NCBI GenBank assembly: GCA_050633545.1
Contig: JBOEGS010000004.1
Coordinates: 186,001 to 250,000, forward strand
Direction of reading: 5' to 3'
Length of the DNA: 64,000 bases
Origin: Litorivita sp050633545
GTDB taxonomy: Bacteria; Pseudomonadota; Alphaproteobacteria; Rhodobacterales; Rhodobacteraceae
Shown: positions 7,847 to 16,263 of the stretch, piece after piece
How positions within the stretch are numbered: position 1 is the first letter of the stretch
Layout of the letters: each line of letters opens with the position of its first letter
The notes under the pieces: generated by a model
The model's database searches: none
What the model saw: the letters and a program-made list of their open reading frames with translations, nothing else
Told to the model about the DNA's origin: nothing
Translations under genes and position numbers: made by a program

Positions 7847-9322
7847 CTATTCGGCGGGCGGTTCGGCAGCGGGCGCAGGCGCTGCGGCGCTATCGCTTGC
7901 GGGGTCGGTGTCCGTGTCGGTTTTGAGCGCGCCGTTTTCCCAATCCCCGCTGGCTTCTTGGCCGCTGGCATAGCGCATGGTGCCGTTGCCTTGGCGTTTT
8001 CCGGCGCGGAAATTGCCCTCGTAGATATCGCCATTGGCATAGGTGGCCACACCTGTGCCGCTGATCTCTCCGGCCTTCCATTCCCCTTTATAGCTAAAGC
8101 CGTCGGCCATTTTGATCATGCCGGTGCCTTCGCGCTGCCCGCCTGCAAAATCGCCCTCGTAGACGGTGCCGTCGGGGTAGGCGGCTTTGCCCTTGCCGTG
8201 GCGTTGGCCTTCGCGCCATTCGCCCTCGTAGCGATAGCCGTCGGCATAGGTCATCACCCCTTGTCCGTGGTTTTGCGCATTCTGGAATTCGCCCTCATAG
8301 ACAAGGCCGTTGGGATAGGCCGCGCGGCCGGTGCCCTCGATGACGCCGGCTTTCCAATCGCCCTCATAGGTGGCGCCATCGGCATAGGTGATTTTGCCAG
8401 TGCCATCGGCCAGATCACCGCGAAACTGCCCGACATAGACCGATCCGTCGGGATAGGTGACCTGCCCTTGGCCCTCGATCTGCCCCGCGACCCAATCACC
8501 GGTATAGATATAGCCGTCGGCGCCGGTGAATGTGCCTTTGCCTTGGCGTTTGTCATCGGCAAAATCGCCTTCATAGACGTCGCCATTGGCATAGGTGACC
8601 GTGCCCTTGCCTTGGCGGCGCCCCTCGATAAGCGTGCCCTCGTAGACATCGCCATTGGCTTGGGTCAAGGTGCCGGTGCCGTTGATTTGCCCGCCTTTCC
8701 ATTCACCCACGTAAACAAGCCCGTCAGGGATGGTCAGCTTGCCCATGCCTTCGCGCGCGCCCGAGGTGATTTCGCCTTCATAGACAGCCCCATCGGGATA
8801 GGTGATCTTGCCGGTGCCCTGTTTGATCCCGTCGATCCATTCGCCGTCATAGATATAGCCGCCAGGGCTTTGCATGACGCCCGTGCCGTGGTGCATGGCA
8901 TTGCGGAACCCGCCGTCATAGCGCACACCATTGGCATAGATGGCCACGCCCGAGCCCATGATCTTGCCGTCTTCCCATGTGCCCTCATAGGTGCCGCCAT
9001 CGGAAAAGACGATTTTACCGGTGCCTTCGGGTTTGCCCTTGGCAAATTCGCCCTCATAGACCGATCCGTTGGGGAAACGCGCCACGCCTTGGCCGCGAAT
9101 TTCGCCCATCTCCCAATTGCCCGTGTATTCATAGCCGTTGGGCAAACGGTAGGTGCCGGTGCCATGCTGCAACCCGTTTTTGAAGGTGCCTTCATAGACG
9201 CCGCCATCATCATATTGCTTGGTCTGCACGCCGCCGTCTTGGGCATGGGCGGGCAGGGGGGCGATCCCCGCACTGGCGGCGATGAAAAGGCAAAATCCGA
9301 AAGTTTTCAGAGCGGTATTCAT
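7847..9322 (-). CDS. Secreted MORN-repeat protein with 18 repeats
   Basis: After an N-terminal signal peptide (hydrophobic core at about residues 5-27, cleavage after an AHA-like site) the 491-residue protein consists almost wholly of 23-residue MORN repeats of the form GxxYEGxWxxGxxxGxGxxxYxxG. I count eighteen complete copies and one degenerate copy, followed by an acidic, proline- and alanine-rich tail of about 35 residues. MORN repeats form extended beta-hairpin rods that bind lipids or proteins. Here the rod should lie in the periplasm or outside the cell. The function is unknown. The stop is only seven bases from the convergent photolyase stop. Confidence 0.88.
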   Translation of the reverse strand: MNTALKTFGFCLFIAASAGIAPLPAHAQDGGVQTKQYDDGGVYEGTFKNGLQHGTGTYRLPNGYEYTGNWEMGEIRGQGVARFPNGSVYEGEFAKGKPEGTGKIVFSDGGTYEGTWEDGKIMGSGVAIYANGVRYDGGFRNAMHHGTGVMQSPGGYIYDGEWIDGIKQGTGKITYPDGAVYEGEITSGAREGMGKLTIPDGLVYVGEWKGGQINGTGTLTQANGDVYEGTLIEGRRQGKGTVTYANGDVYEGDFADDKRQGKGTFTGADGYIYTGDWVAGQIEGQGQVTYPDGSVYVGQFRGDLADGTGKITYADGATYEGDWKAGVIEGTGRAAYPNGLVYEGEFQNAQNHGQGVMTYADGYRYEGEWREGQRHGKGKAAYPDGTVYEGDFAGGQREGTGMIKMADGFSYKGEWKAGEISGTGVATYANGDIYEGNFRAGKRQGNGTMRYASGQEASGDWENGALKTDTDTDPASDSAAAPAPAAEPPAE

Positions 9323-9549
9323 GGAATCTCCGGTGGGTGTGGCGGCCCGTTAAGCTTGGTTTAAAACTAGCGGCACGCTGGGCGCGGGGCAACTGGTTAA
9401 CTGCAGGACCGGCGGCGCGCCACCTATGCCGTGCGGACCGGCGGTAGGGGGCGGCGGGGCGGACGCATAGGCGCGGCGCGGCAATTCGGCTTTTCCTTCG
9501 GCTCTGATCTGATACATCAGGGGCGATAGGACCCGATAGGACAGACCCA
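9323..9549. promoter_or_regulatory. Divergent promoter region of the MORN gene and nadE
   Basis: This 227-base spacer must hold promoters for both genes. The octamer GATAGGAC is directly repeated just before nadE (about 9524-9541), with no known meaning. I saw no other clear signal. Confidence 0.35.
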
Positions 9550-11211
9550 ATGGCCGACCGCTTTCGTATGACCCTTGCACAGCTCAACCCGACCGTGGGC
9601 GATCTTGGTGGCAATGCCGCAAAGGCGCGCGAGGCATGGGCGCAAGGCAAGGCCGCGGGCGCCGATCTGGTCGCGCTGCCCGAGATGTTCATCACCGGAT
9701 ACCAGACCCAAGACCTGATCATGAAACCCGCCTTTCATCAGGCCGCCATGGCCGAGATCGAAGCGCTTGCGGCGGCCTGCGCCGATGGTCCGGCGCTGGG
9801 CCTCGGGGGGCCATGGATCGAGGGGCGCGGGCTTTATAACGCCTATTACATCTTGCATGGCGGCACGGTGACGGCGCGGGTTCTTAAACACCACTTGCCC
9901 AATGAGACGGTGTTTGACGAAGAGCGCCTGTTCGAGCATGGCGATGTGACGGGGCCGTTTGTCATCAATGGTGTGCGCATCGGCGCGCCGATCTGCGAGG
10001 ATGCGTGGCACGAGGATGTCTGCGAGACCTTGGCCGAAACGGGGGCGGAAATCCTGCTGGTGCCCAATGGCTCGCCCTACTACCGCAACAAGTTCGAGAC
10101 ACGGCTCAATCATATGGTGGCGCGCGTGGTCGAAACCGGATTGCCTCTGATCTACCTCAATATGGTCGGCGGGCAGGATGATCAGGTGTTTGATGGCGGC
10201 ACATTTGTGCTCAACCCCCATGGCAAGCCCGTGGTGCAATTGCCGGTGTTTGACGAGGTGATCAGCCACGTCGATTTCGCCCGCACCGATGACGGATGGC
10301 GCGCCGAGGAGGGGGATTTCACCGCCCATCCTGACGCGATGGAGCAAGATTACCGCTGCGTCGTCGAGGCCCTGCGCGATTATATGGGCAAGACGGGGTT
10401 CAAAAAGGTGCTGCTCGGCCTGTCGGGCGGGATCGACAGCGCGATTGTTGCCACCATCGCCGCCGATGCGTTGGGGCCGGACAATGTGCGCTGTGTGATG
10501 TTGCCGTCCGAATATACCTCGCAGGCCTCGCTTGATGATGCCGAGGCCGTGGCCAAGGCTTTGGGCTGCCGATACGATTATGTGCCGATCAAAGAGGGGC
10601 GCGCGGCGATCACCGCCACGCTGGCGCCACTGCTCGAGGGCACCGCGCCGGACATCACCGAAGAGAATATCCAGTCGCGTTTGCGCGGGTTGCTGCTTAT
10701 GGCGCTGTCGAACAAGTTCGGCGAGATGCTTTTGACCACAGGCAATAAATCCGAGGTCGCCGTCGGGTATGCGACGATTTATGGCGATATGTCAGGCGGT
10801 TATAACCCGATCAAGGATCTCTATAAAACGCGGGTGTTCGATATTTGCCGCTGGCGTAACGCGCATCACCGCCCCGAATGGATGATGGGCCGCGCGGGCG
10901 AGATGATCCCTGCCAATGTGATCACCAAACCGCCCTCCGCCGAATTGCGCGAGGATCAAAAAGACAGCGATAGCTTGCCCGATTATCCGGTGCTCGATGG
11001 CATTCTTGAAATGTTGGTGGATCGCGAGGCATCGGTCAGCGATTGCATCAAGGCCGGTTACACGCGCGAAGACGTCAAGCGGGTCGAGCATCTGCTCTAT
11101 ATTTCCGAATATAAACGCTTCCAATCCGCACCTGGTCCGCGGCTGTCCAAACGCAGCTTCTGGCTCGACCGGCGCTATCCGATTGTGAACCGCTGGCGTG
11201 ACAACGCATAG
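9550..11211 (+). CDS. nadE: Glutamine-dependent NAD+ synthetase
   Basis: This 553-residue two-domain enzyme performs the last step of NAD synthesis, amidating deamido-NAD with ammonia drawn from glutamine. The N-terminal nitrilase-type glutaminase domain shows its catalytic triad as Glu45 (LPEMFITGY), Lys113 and Cys149 (PICEDAW). The C-terminal synthetase domain has the ATP pyrophosphatase P-loop SGGIDSA at about 292-298. Length is typical for the fused glutamine-dependent form. nadD, the preceding step of the pathway, lies 20 kb away in this window. Confidence 0.96.
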   Translation: MADRFRMTLAQLNPTVGDLGGNAAKAREAWAQGKAAGADLVALPEMFITGYQTQDLIMKPAFHQAAMAEIEALAAACADGPALGLGGPWIEGRGLYNAYYILHGGTVTARVLKHHLPNETVFDEERLFEHGDVTGPFVINGVRIGAPICEDAWHEDVCETLAETGAEILLVPNGSPYYRNKFETRLNHMVARVVETGLPLIYLNMVGGQDDQVFDGGTFVLNPHGKPVVQLPVFDEVISHVDFARTDDGWRAEEGDFTAHPDAMEQDYRCVVEALRDYMGKTGFKKVLLGLSGGIDSAIVATIAADALGPDNVRCVMLPSEYTSQASLDDAEAVAKALGCRYDYVPIKEGRAAITATLAPLLEGTAPDITEENIQSRLRGLLLMALSNKFGEMLLTTGNKSEVAVGYATIYGDMSGGYNPIKDLYKTRVFDICRWRNAHHRPEWMMGRAGEMIPANVITKPPSAELREDQKDSDSLPDYPVLDGILEMLVDREASVSDCIKAGYTREDVKRVEHLLYISEYKRFQSAPGPRLSKRSFWLDRRYPIVNRWRDNA

Positions 11212-11217
11212 GGGTTT

Positions 11218-11250
11218 GGCTGCGCCTGAAGGCGAGCCGCAGCCTTGATC
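11218..11250 (+). terminator. Probable terminator of nadE
   Basis: GGCTGCG (11218-11224) and CGCAGCC (11238-11244) form a 7-bp stem followed by a short T-rich tract, seven bases after the nadE stop. Confidence 0.5.
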
Positions 11251-11270
11251 TTTGGGTATTCGAAACGAGG

Positions 11271-11292
11271 CCGCCCGTGGGAATACGGGCGG
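11271..11292 (-). terminator. Hairpin downstream of the metallo-hydrolase gene
   Basis: A perfect 8-bp inverted repeat (CCGCCCGT with ACGGGCGG, six-base loop) lies 11 bases beyond the convergent hydrolase gene. The following tract on the minus strand is only weakly T-rich, so this is a possible terminator. Confidence 0.45.
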
Positions 11293-11303
11293 GCTTGACC
11301 GTT

Positions 11304-12272
11304 CTAACCGCCCATAACCATTTGATAGCTGGTCGGCACATAATGGAACCCGTCGCCGCGCGTTTCCACGTATCCGGTCGCGGGGAAGGGCATGTGATAG
11401 CCGACAAAAGGCGTGCGCGTCGCGGCCAGCATATCCAAGATTTTGCGGCGGGTGGCGGCGGCGGCAGTTTTGTCCATGTCAAAGCGCACCTCCCAATCGG
11501 GATGGGCGAGCGACCAGACATAGTGATTGGCAAAATCCGCGCCCAGCAGCATCTGTTGCCCGCCGCTGTCGAGCATATAGGCCATATGGCCGGGGGTGTG
11601 GCCAAAGGCGGCCATGCCCGTGATGCCCGAGGCCGCCGCCCCGCCTTCGCCGATAAAGCTCATCTTTTCGGCCAAGGGGCGCACCTTGGCGTCGAAGCCT
11701 TCGTTGCCTGCCTTGGCCCAGTGGTCGAATTCCGCCTGTCCGGTGACATAGGTCGCATTGGCAAAGGTCTCGCCGCCCTCGCCCATCAACCCGCCGATGT
11801 GATCGCCGTGCATATGGGTGATCACGACTTTGTCGACCTGCTCGGCGCCATATCCGGCCGCCTCCAGCGCATCGACGATGCCCGCGGGGTTGGTGCCCGT
11901 ATCAAAGAGGATCAATTCGGCGTCGGTGTTGACCAAGGTCGGGGTAAAGAAAAACTGCGCCGCGTCCGTCGGGATCATCGCGGCCTCGGAGACGGCGGCA
12001 AATTCTTCATCCGATGCGTTCAGGCCAAAGATTTTATGCGGCTCGGGCACGGTGCGGGTGCCGGCAAGCAGGGTGGTCACCTCGAATGCGCCCAGCTTGA
12101 AACGCGTGTAGGGGGCGATGCTGGCCCCCATCATTTCGGCGGCGGCGCTGGCGAGCGAGGGTTTGAATGCGGCGGCCAAGGGCAGGCAGGCGGCCCCCAA
12201 AAGCGCGGCGCGCCGGCTCATGGTCATGGATTGGTCTGCGGCGGTTGCGATCACGCGTGCGGTGTCTTTCAT
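11304..12272 (-). CDS. Exported metallo-beta-lactamase-fold hydrolase
   Basis: The 322-residue protein has the zinc-binding motif HMHGDH (H153, H155, D157, H158) of the metallo-beta-lactamase superfamily, with later ligands in a GHTPGH segment and a GADF segment. The N-terminus carries a twin-arginine-like SRRAALL sequence followed by a hydrophobic stretch at about residues 20-45, which suggests Tat export with the metals already bound. I chose the ATG at 12270-12272 because of a GGGAGA ribosome site just upstream; an internal ATG at residue 16 or 18 is possible. The family includes lactonases and glyoxalase II-like enzymes, so the substrate is open. Confidence 0.85.
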   Translation of the reverse strand: MKDTARVIATAADQSMTMSRRAALLGAACLPLAAAFKPSLASAAAEMMGASIAPYTRFKLGAFEVTTLLAGTRTVPEPHKIFGLNASDEEFAAVSEAAMIPTDAAQFFFTPTLVNTDAELILFDTGTNPAGIVDALEAAGYGAEQVDKVVITHMHGDHIGGLMGEGGETFANATYVTGQAEFDHWAKAGNEGFDAKVRPLAEKMSFIGEGGAAASGITGMAAFGHTPGHMAYMLDSGGQQMLLGADFANHYVWSLAHPDWEVRFDMDKTAAAATRRKILDMLAATRTPFVGYHMPFPATGYVETRGDGFHYVPTSYQMVMGG

Positions 12273-12467
12273 AGCAGTCTCCCTGATGATGGGCGCTTTG
12301 GCCCTTTGTCCTGGCGTAAAGATAGGGCCGCGCATGCGTTGGTCAAAACCCGCGCGCGCCGATCACGCAAAGGTGAGCGCCGCCTTGCTACCTCCCGCCG
12401 CGCCGCGCAGCCTTTTCTGGACAATTTCGCCCGCCTGTGACATGGGGCGAGGCAACAGGAGTTTGCC

Positions 12468-13793
12468 ATGACCACCACCCGTTTCGCCCCGTCCCCCACC
12501 GGCTATATCCATGTCGGCAATTTGCGCACCGCGCTGTTCAACTATCTGATCGCGCGTAAATCCGGCGGGCAGTTTATCTTGCGCCTTGATGACACCGATC
12601 CCGAGCGCTCGAAGGTCGAATATGCTGATGCGATCCAAGAGGATCTCGAATGGCTTGGCCTGACGTGGGACCGGATCGAAAAGCAATCGGACCGTTTGGA
12701 GCGCTACGAGCAGGCCGCGCAGGAATTGCGCGACAAGGGCCGGTTTTACGAGTGTTTCGAGACGCCGACCGAATTGGACCTCAAGCGCAAGAAGCAACTC
12801 AACATGGGCAAACCGCCGGTCTATGACCGTGCGGCGCTGAACCTGAGCGATGCGCAAAAAGAGGCGCTGCGCGCCGAGCGCGGCAATGGCCATTGGCGGT
12901 TCAAGCTTGATCTGGAACGCATTGAATGGACCGATGGCATTTTGGGTGATCTGTCGATTGATGCGGCCTCGGTCTCCGATCCGGTGCTCATTCGCGGCGA
13001 TGGTCAATTCCTTTATACGCTGGCGAGCGTCTGTGATGATGTGGATTTCGGCATCACCCATGTGGTGCGCGGGTCCGATCACGTGACCAATACCGCGACG
13101 CAAATCCAGATTATCCAAGCCTTGGGCGGCACGGTGCCGTCCTTTGCGCATCACTCGCTTTTGACCGGCCCGCAAGGCGAGGCATTGTCCAAACGCCTTG
13201 GCACATTGGCTTTGCGCGATCTGCGTGCGCAAGGCGTGCAGCCGATGGCGCTTTTGTCGTTGATGGCGCGGCTCGGATCGTCCGATCCGGTCGAATTGCG
13301 CACCGATATGGCACAGTTGATCGACGGGTTCGAATTGGGCCATTTCGGATCGGCCCCGACGAAATTCGATGTGCAGGACCTGTTCCCGCTGACCGCGAAA
13401 TACCTTAGCCAGCAACCGCTTGAGGCCGTGGCAGACCAGATCGCCGCGCTGGGCGTGCCGGATGATCTGGCCGCGCAGTTTTGGGAGGTCAGCCGCGCCA
13501 ATATCACCACGCTTGGCGATTTGTCGGGCTGGTGGAGCCTGTTCCGCGACGGGGCCGATCCGGTCATCGACGCGGAAGACAAGGAGTTTGTCGCGCAGGC
13601 GATGGCGCTGTTGCCGGATGGGCCTTATGACGGCGAAAGCTGGGGCGCATGGACCAAAGCGGTGAAAGAGGCCACAGGGCGCAAGGGGCGCGGGCTGTTC
13701 ATGCCGCTGCGCAAGGCGCTGACGGGCCAAGAACACGGGCCGGATATGTCGGCGGTCCTGCCGCTGTTGCAAGTGATCCGCGCCAAGGGCTGA
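12468..13793 (+). CDS. gltX: Glutamyl-tRNA synthetase
   Basis: The 441-residue class I synthetase has its HIGH-type motif as HVGN at residues 15-18 and its KMSKS-type motif as ALSKR at about 239-243. It charges tRNA with glutamate. Many alphaproteobacteria carry two GltX paralogues that differ in tRNA-Glu/tRNA-Gln discrimination; which one this is cannot be settled from the window. The Shine-Dalgarno AACAGGAG precedes the ATG. A strong terminator follows. Confidence 0.95.
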   Translation: MTTTRFAPSPTGYIHVGNLRTALFNYLIARKSGGQFILRLDDTDPERSKVEYADAIQEDLEWLGLTWDRIEKQSDRLERYEQAAQELRDKGRFYECFETPTELDLKRKKQLNMGKPPVYDRAALNLSDAQKEALRAERGNGHWRFKLDLERIEWTDGILGDLSIDAASVSDPVLIRGDGQFLYTLASVCDDVDFGITHVVRGSDHVTNTATQIQIIQALGGTVPSFAHHSLLTGPQGEALSKRLGTLALRDLRAQGVQPMALLSLMARLGSSDPVELRTDMAQLIDGFELGHFGSAPTKFDVQDLFPLTAKYLSQQPLEAVADQIAALGVPDDLAAQFWEVSRANITTLGDLSGWWSLFRDGADPVIDAEDKEFVAQAMALLPDGPYDGESWGAWTKAVKEATGRKGRGLFMPLRKALTGQEHGPDMSAVLPLLQVIRAKG

Positions 13794-13815
13794 TCCGCGC
13801 GCCGCTCCGAACCAG

Positions 13816-13845
13816 AAAAGCCCCGCCCTAATTGGCGGGGCTTTT
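13816..13845. terminator. Bidirectional terminator between gltX and the DUF2254 gene
   Basis: A perfect 12-bp stem (13816-13827 with 13834-13845, AAAAGCCCCGCC and its complement) with a six-base loop is flanked by A and T runs. It can serve gltX on the plus strand and the convergent DUF2254 gene on the minus strand. Confidence 0.9.
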
Positions 13846-13863
13846 TGCATCCATGCTTGCGCT

Positions 13864-15177
13864 TTATGCGCTCTCGCCTGACGTCCGCTGGCCTGATGCG
13901 CTCTTTTCCGCCGCGCTTCGGGCGCCGATGCGCGCGCGGTCCTGCTCAATCGGCAAGGCCGCCTCGGCATAGGCGCGGGCCGTGCGGTTCAAGGCGCGGG
14001 CGGCCTCGGCCACATCGCTGTGAGGGGTTTGGCACAGGTGGGCGAGCGCCTCTTGCAAGCGCAAAGCCACCTCGATCTGCCCCGCCCCGTCACGGGCCAG
14101 CGCGGCAAAGGCACAAGAGAGCAACTCCTCGGCCGGAAGCTGCGGGACAAAGATCGTCGGGTAGCGCGTCTGTGCCTGCGCGGTCTCGCCCGAGTTTCGC
14201 GCCCAGTTCCAAAGCAACCTCTCGGCCCGCCCGATCACATCCACCGCCGTGCCCGGATCGTTGATACCGGGCGAGAGGGCGCGCGATGCGACCTCGCCCA
14301 AGACCTTGAGGCCGAAACAGGCGTCTTGCTCAAAGGTGCGCGTGTCGCCGATGACAAAACAGGCCTCGGCGGCGGTGATCTGCGCGGGGGTCAATCCGGC
14401 GACATCGGCCAAGGGCATCCCCTCCAGAACAAAGGCACCGGGGCGGCAGCGCAGGTAGACCTGCCCCGTCTGGCCTTGTAGATTGGCGATGCATTTGCTC
14501 AGTTGCGGCAGGTCGATGAATTGCAAATGGCCGCAAGCGCGGGCGCGCAGGGGCAAGGCGCCGCTGGGCAAAACCGTATCGTCCGTCAGCGGCACGGCGC
14601 CAAAATAAGGGGCCTCGGCAAACTGGGTCAGCGCCGATTTCGCGACCTCCTCGACGCTGCGCAATGTGGCATCGATGCTGCCCAGACCGCTCAGATGTTC
14701 GATCCATCGCAGCATGGCGAGGATCACCAAGACCACGACAAAGATCGTCACGCCCAATACGATCACCGTCGCGCCATCGGCATAGGCATGCGATTGGAAC
14801 AGAATGATCGCCGAGAGCGAATAGACAAAAGCGCCGATGAAAGTGGCCAGAACCGTTTGCGTCGTGGTGTCTTGCAGCAAGAGCCTTTGCGCGCGCGGCG
14901 TGGCTTGGGCCGAGGCGGCGCGGTGGGCCGAGACCATCACGTTGAGCGAGAAGGTCGACACCGCCAGCATCCCCGAGGCCAGAATGGTCAACACCGGCAT
15001 CACCGCATCAGGGGTAAAGCGCGCCGAGACTTTGGCGGGGATATAGCCTTCGAAGAGCAAGGTCACCAAGGCGGTGAGCAAGGCCAAAACCGCCATGCCG
15101 GAGACCCGCACCCAAAGACGGCGCAAAAGGCGTCGCACGATCAAGAGCGGTTTGGAGAGAAGATGGCTGTCGAGCAA
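13864..15177 (-). CDS. DUF2254 family membrane protein
   Basis: The 437-residue protein has about four transmembrane segments in its first 165 residues (near 28-48, 62-84, 108-128 and 135-158) and then a large soluble domain. The conserved RALSPGINDPGTA motif, near residue 305, is diagnostic of DUF2254. The family is inner-membrane and of unknown function. The C-terminal 30 residues are charged and low complexity. An FNR-type box lies in the upstream spacer shared with the Rrf2 regulator, about 140 bases from this start. Confidence 0.85.
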   Translation of the reverse strand: MLDSHLLSKPLLIVRRLLRRLWVRVSGMAVLALLTALVTLLFEGYIPAKVSARFTPDAVMPVLTILASGMLAVSTFSLNVMVSAHRAASAQATPRAQRLLLQDTTTQTVLATFIGAFVYSLSAIILFQSHAYADGATVIVLGVTIFVVVLVILAMLRWIEHLSGLGSIDATLRSVEEVAKSALTQFAEAPYFGAVPLTDDTVLPSGALPLRARACGHLQFIDLPQLSKCIANLQGQTGQVYLRCRPGAFVLEGMPLADVAGLTPAQITAAEACFVIGDTRTFEQDACFGLKVLGEVASRALSPGINDPGTAVDVIGRAERLLWNWARNSGETAQAQTRYPTIFVPQLPAEELLSCAFAALARDGAGQIEVALRLQEALAHLCQTPHSDVAEAARALNRTARAYAEAALPIEQDRARIGARSAAEKSASGQRTSGESA

Positions 15178-15314
15178 GGCGGGGCGGTCTCCGTCGCGGG
15201 TCTGTCAATGGGTTCACAGTAGCGCGCCAAGGCGGCGCGACCAGCCTCAATAGCGCTCAAGCCATGCGGAATTTTGACAAAGATGCATCCAAAGGGCGCA
15301 TTTCGGGGGTGCGA

Positions 15315-15328
15315 TTGATCCATATCAA
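15315..15328. promoter_or_regulatory. Perfect FNR/FnrL-type binding site
   Basis: TTGAT-CCAT-ATCAA is an exact match to the FNR consensus palindrome. It lies 62 bases before the Rrf2 regulator start and 138 bases before the divergent DUF2254 start. FnrL is the oxygen-responsive regulator of Rhodobacterales, so one or both genes are probably oxygen-controlled. Confidence 0.75.
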
Positions 15329-15389
15329 GTCATCTGCGGCCAATTTTGCCCAAATTGCGAAGGGTCTCGTTTGAAGCAAGGGGTTTGAC

Positions 15390-15857
15390 ATGCGTATCAC
15401 CAAAAGAAGCAATATCGCGATCCGCGTGTTGATGTTTTGCGGGGCGAATGCGGGGCGTCTGGTGACGAAATCCGAGGTGGCGCAGGTCTGTAACACGTCG
15501 GAAAACCACCTCGCGCAGGTGATCAACCGGCTCGGCCAGCTTGATTATCTCAAGACCCAGCGCGGGCGCGGCGGCGGCATTATGCTGGCCCGACCGATGA
15601 GCGAGATTTGCATCGGCGCGATTTTCCGCGAGCTTGAAAGCCATGTGCCGATTGCCGAGTGTTTTGCCGATGTCGATAACTCCTGCCCGCTGGTAGAGGC
15701 GTGCCGCCTCAAGCAAGCCGTGGCCGCGGCGGCAGAGGCGTTTTATGCCCATCTTGACGAGGTGAGCCTCGACGCGCTGGTTTGCGACAACAAGGCTTTG
15801 CACGATATTATGGTGCCTGTTTCGTGCTCCGGCGCGCCGCTCATGGCCGAGGCCTGA
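15390..15857 (+). CDS. nsrR: Rrf2-family iron-sulfur regulator, NsrR-like
   Basis: The 155-residue protein has the Rrf2 N-terminal winged helix (residues 1-75) and three cysteines at 91, 99 and 105 (C-x7-C-x5-C), the cluster-ligand pattern of nitric-oxide-sensing NsrR. NsrR represses NO-detoxification and respiratory genes until NO damages its cluster. An additional cysteine pair lies near the C-terminus. The perfect FNR box upstream fits a regulator used when oxygen falls. The nearest alternative is another Rrf2 regulator such as RirA or IscR, but the cysteine spacing favours NsrR. Confidence 0.8.
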   Translation: MRITKRSNIAIRVLMFCGANAGRLVTKSEVAQVCNTSENHLAQVINRLGQLDYLKTQRGRGGGIMLARPMSEICIGAIFRELESHVPIAECFADVDNSCPLVEACRLKQAVAAAAEAFYAHLDEVSLDALVCDNKALHDIMVPVSCSGAPLMAEA

Positions 15858-16014
15858 GGCCGCGCGCGTATCGCTGGCGCGCCGTCATGGCCTGTTTGAT
15901 GATGCTCAACCGTTTGGCATATGTGGGGGCGGGTGGCGGTTTTGCGTCAAGATGCGGCGCTTTTGGTCATTGATCCTCTTGCGCGGGGCGGTTTTGCACA
16001 CTAGCACAGATGTA
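15858..16014. other. Spacer between the NsrR-like gene and the riboswitch
   Basis: I see no gene or clear terminator here. It must contain the promoter of the glycine-cleavage operon. Confidence 0.4.
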
Positions 16015-16159
16015 GATCGGGAGAATCGCAGATGCGATGCCGAAGGAGCAACCGCCCCGGAAACTCTCAGGCCCAAGGACCGATCGCGACGCAAAACTCT
16101 GGAGAGAGGCGCCACATGCGCCCGCCGAAGGGATAACGATCTCAGGCGCAAGGACAGAG
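16015..16159 (+). ncRNA. Tandem glycine riboswitch (two aptamers)
   Basis: Two consecutive glycine aptamers precede gcvT. Aptamer 1 (16015-16085) closes with GATCGG/CCGATC and contains the conserved CTCAGGCCCAAGGACC core. Aptamer 2 (16097-16159) closes with CTCTG/CAGAG and contains CTCAGGCGCAAGGAC. A linker of about 11 bases separates them. Glycine binding normally turns on the glycine cleavage operon. I could not identify the expression platform in the 104 bases between aptamer 2 and the gcvT start. Confidence 0.93.
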
Positions 16160-16263
16160 GGGGCATCAGGGCGCGATGGGCCGGTTCGACCGGCGATATG
16201 GCGCGAAATTGATGTCCGCGCGCGCTTTTCCAAGGGCCGCACTGGCGAGGAAAAGGATGGGCG

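Noticed and set aside
7847..9322. Regular 69-base repeats as a possible CRISPR or satellite array
   Set aside because: The repeats are in frame and encode MORN units. They vary at synonymous positions and have no spacers.
7958..9364. A 468-codon repetitive frame opposite the MORN gene
   Set aside because: Its periodic sequence is the antisense of the 69-base MORN coding repeats, with no ribosome site or independent family.
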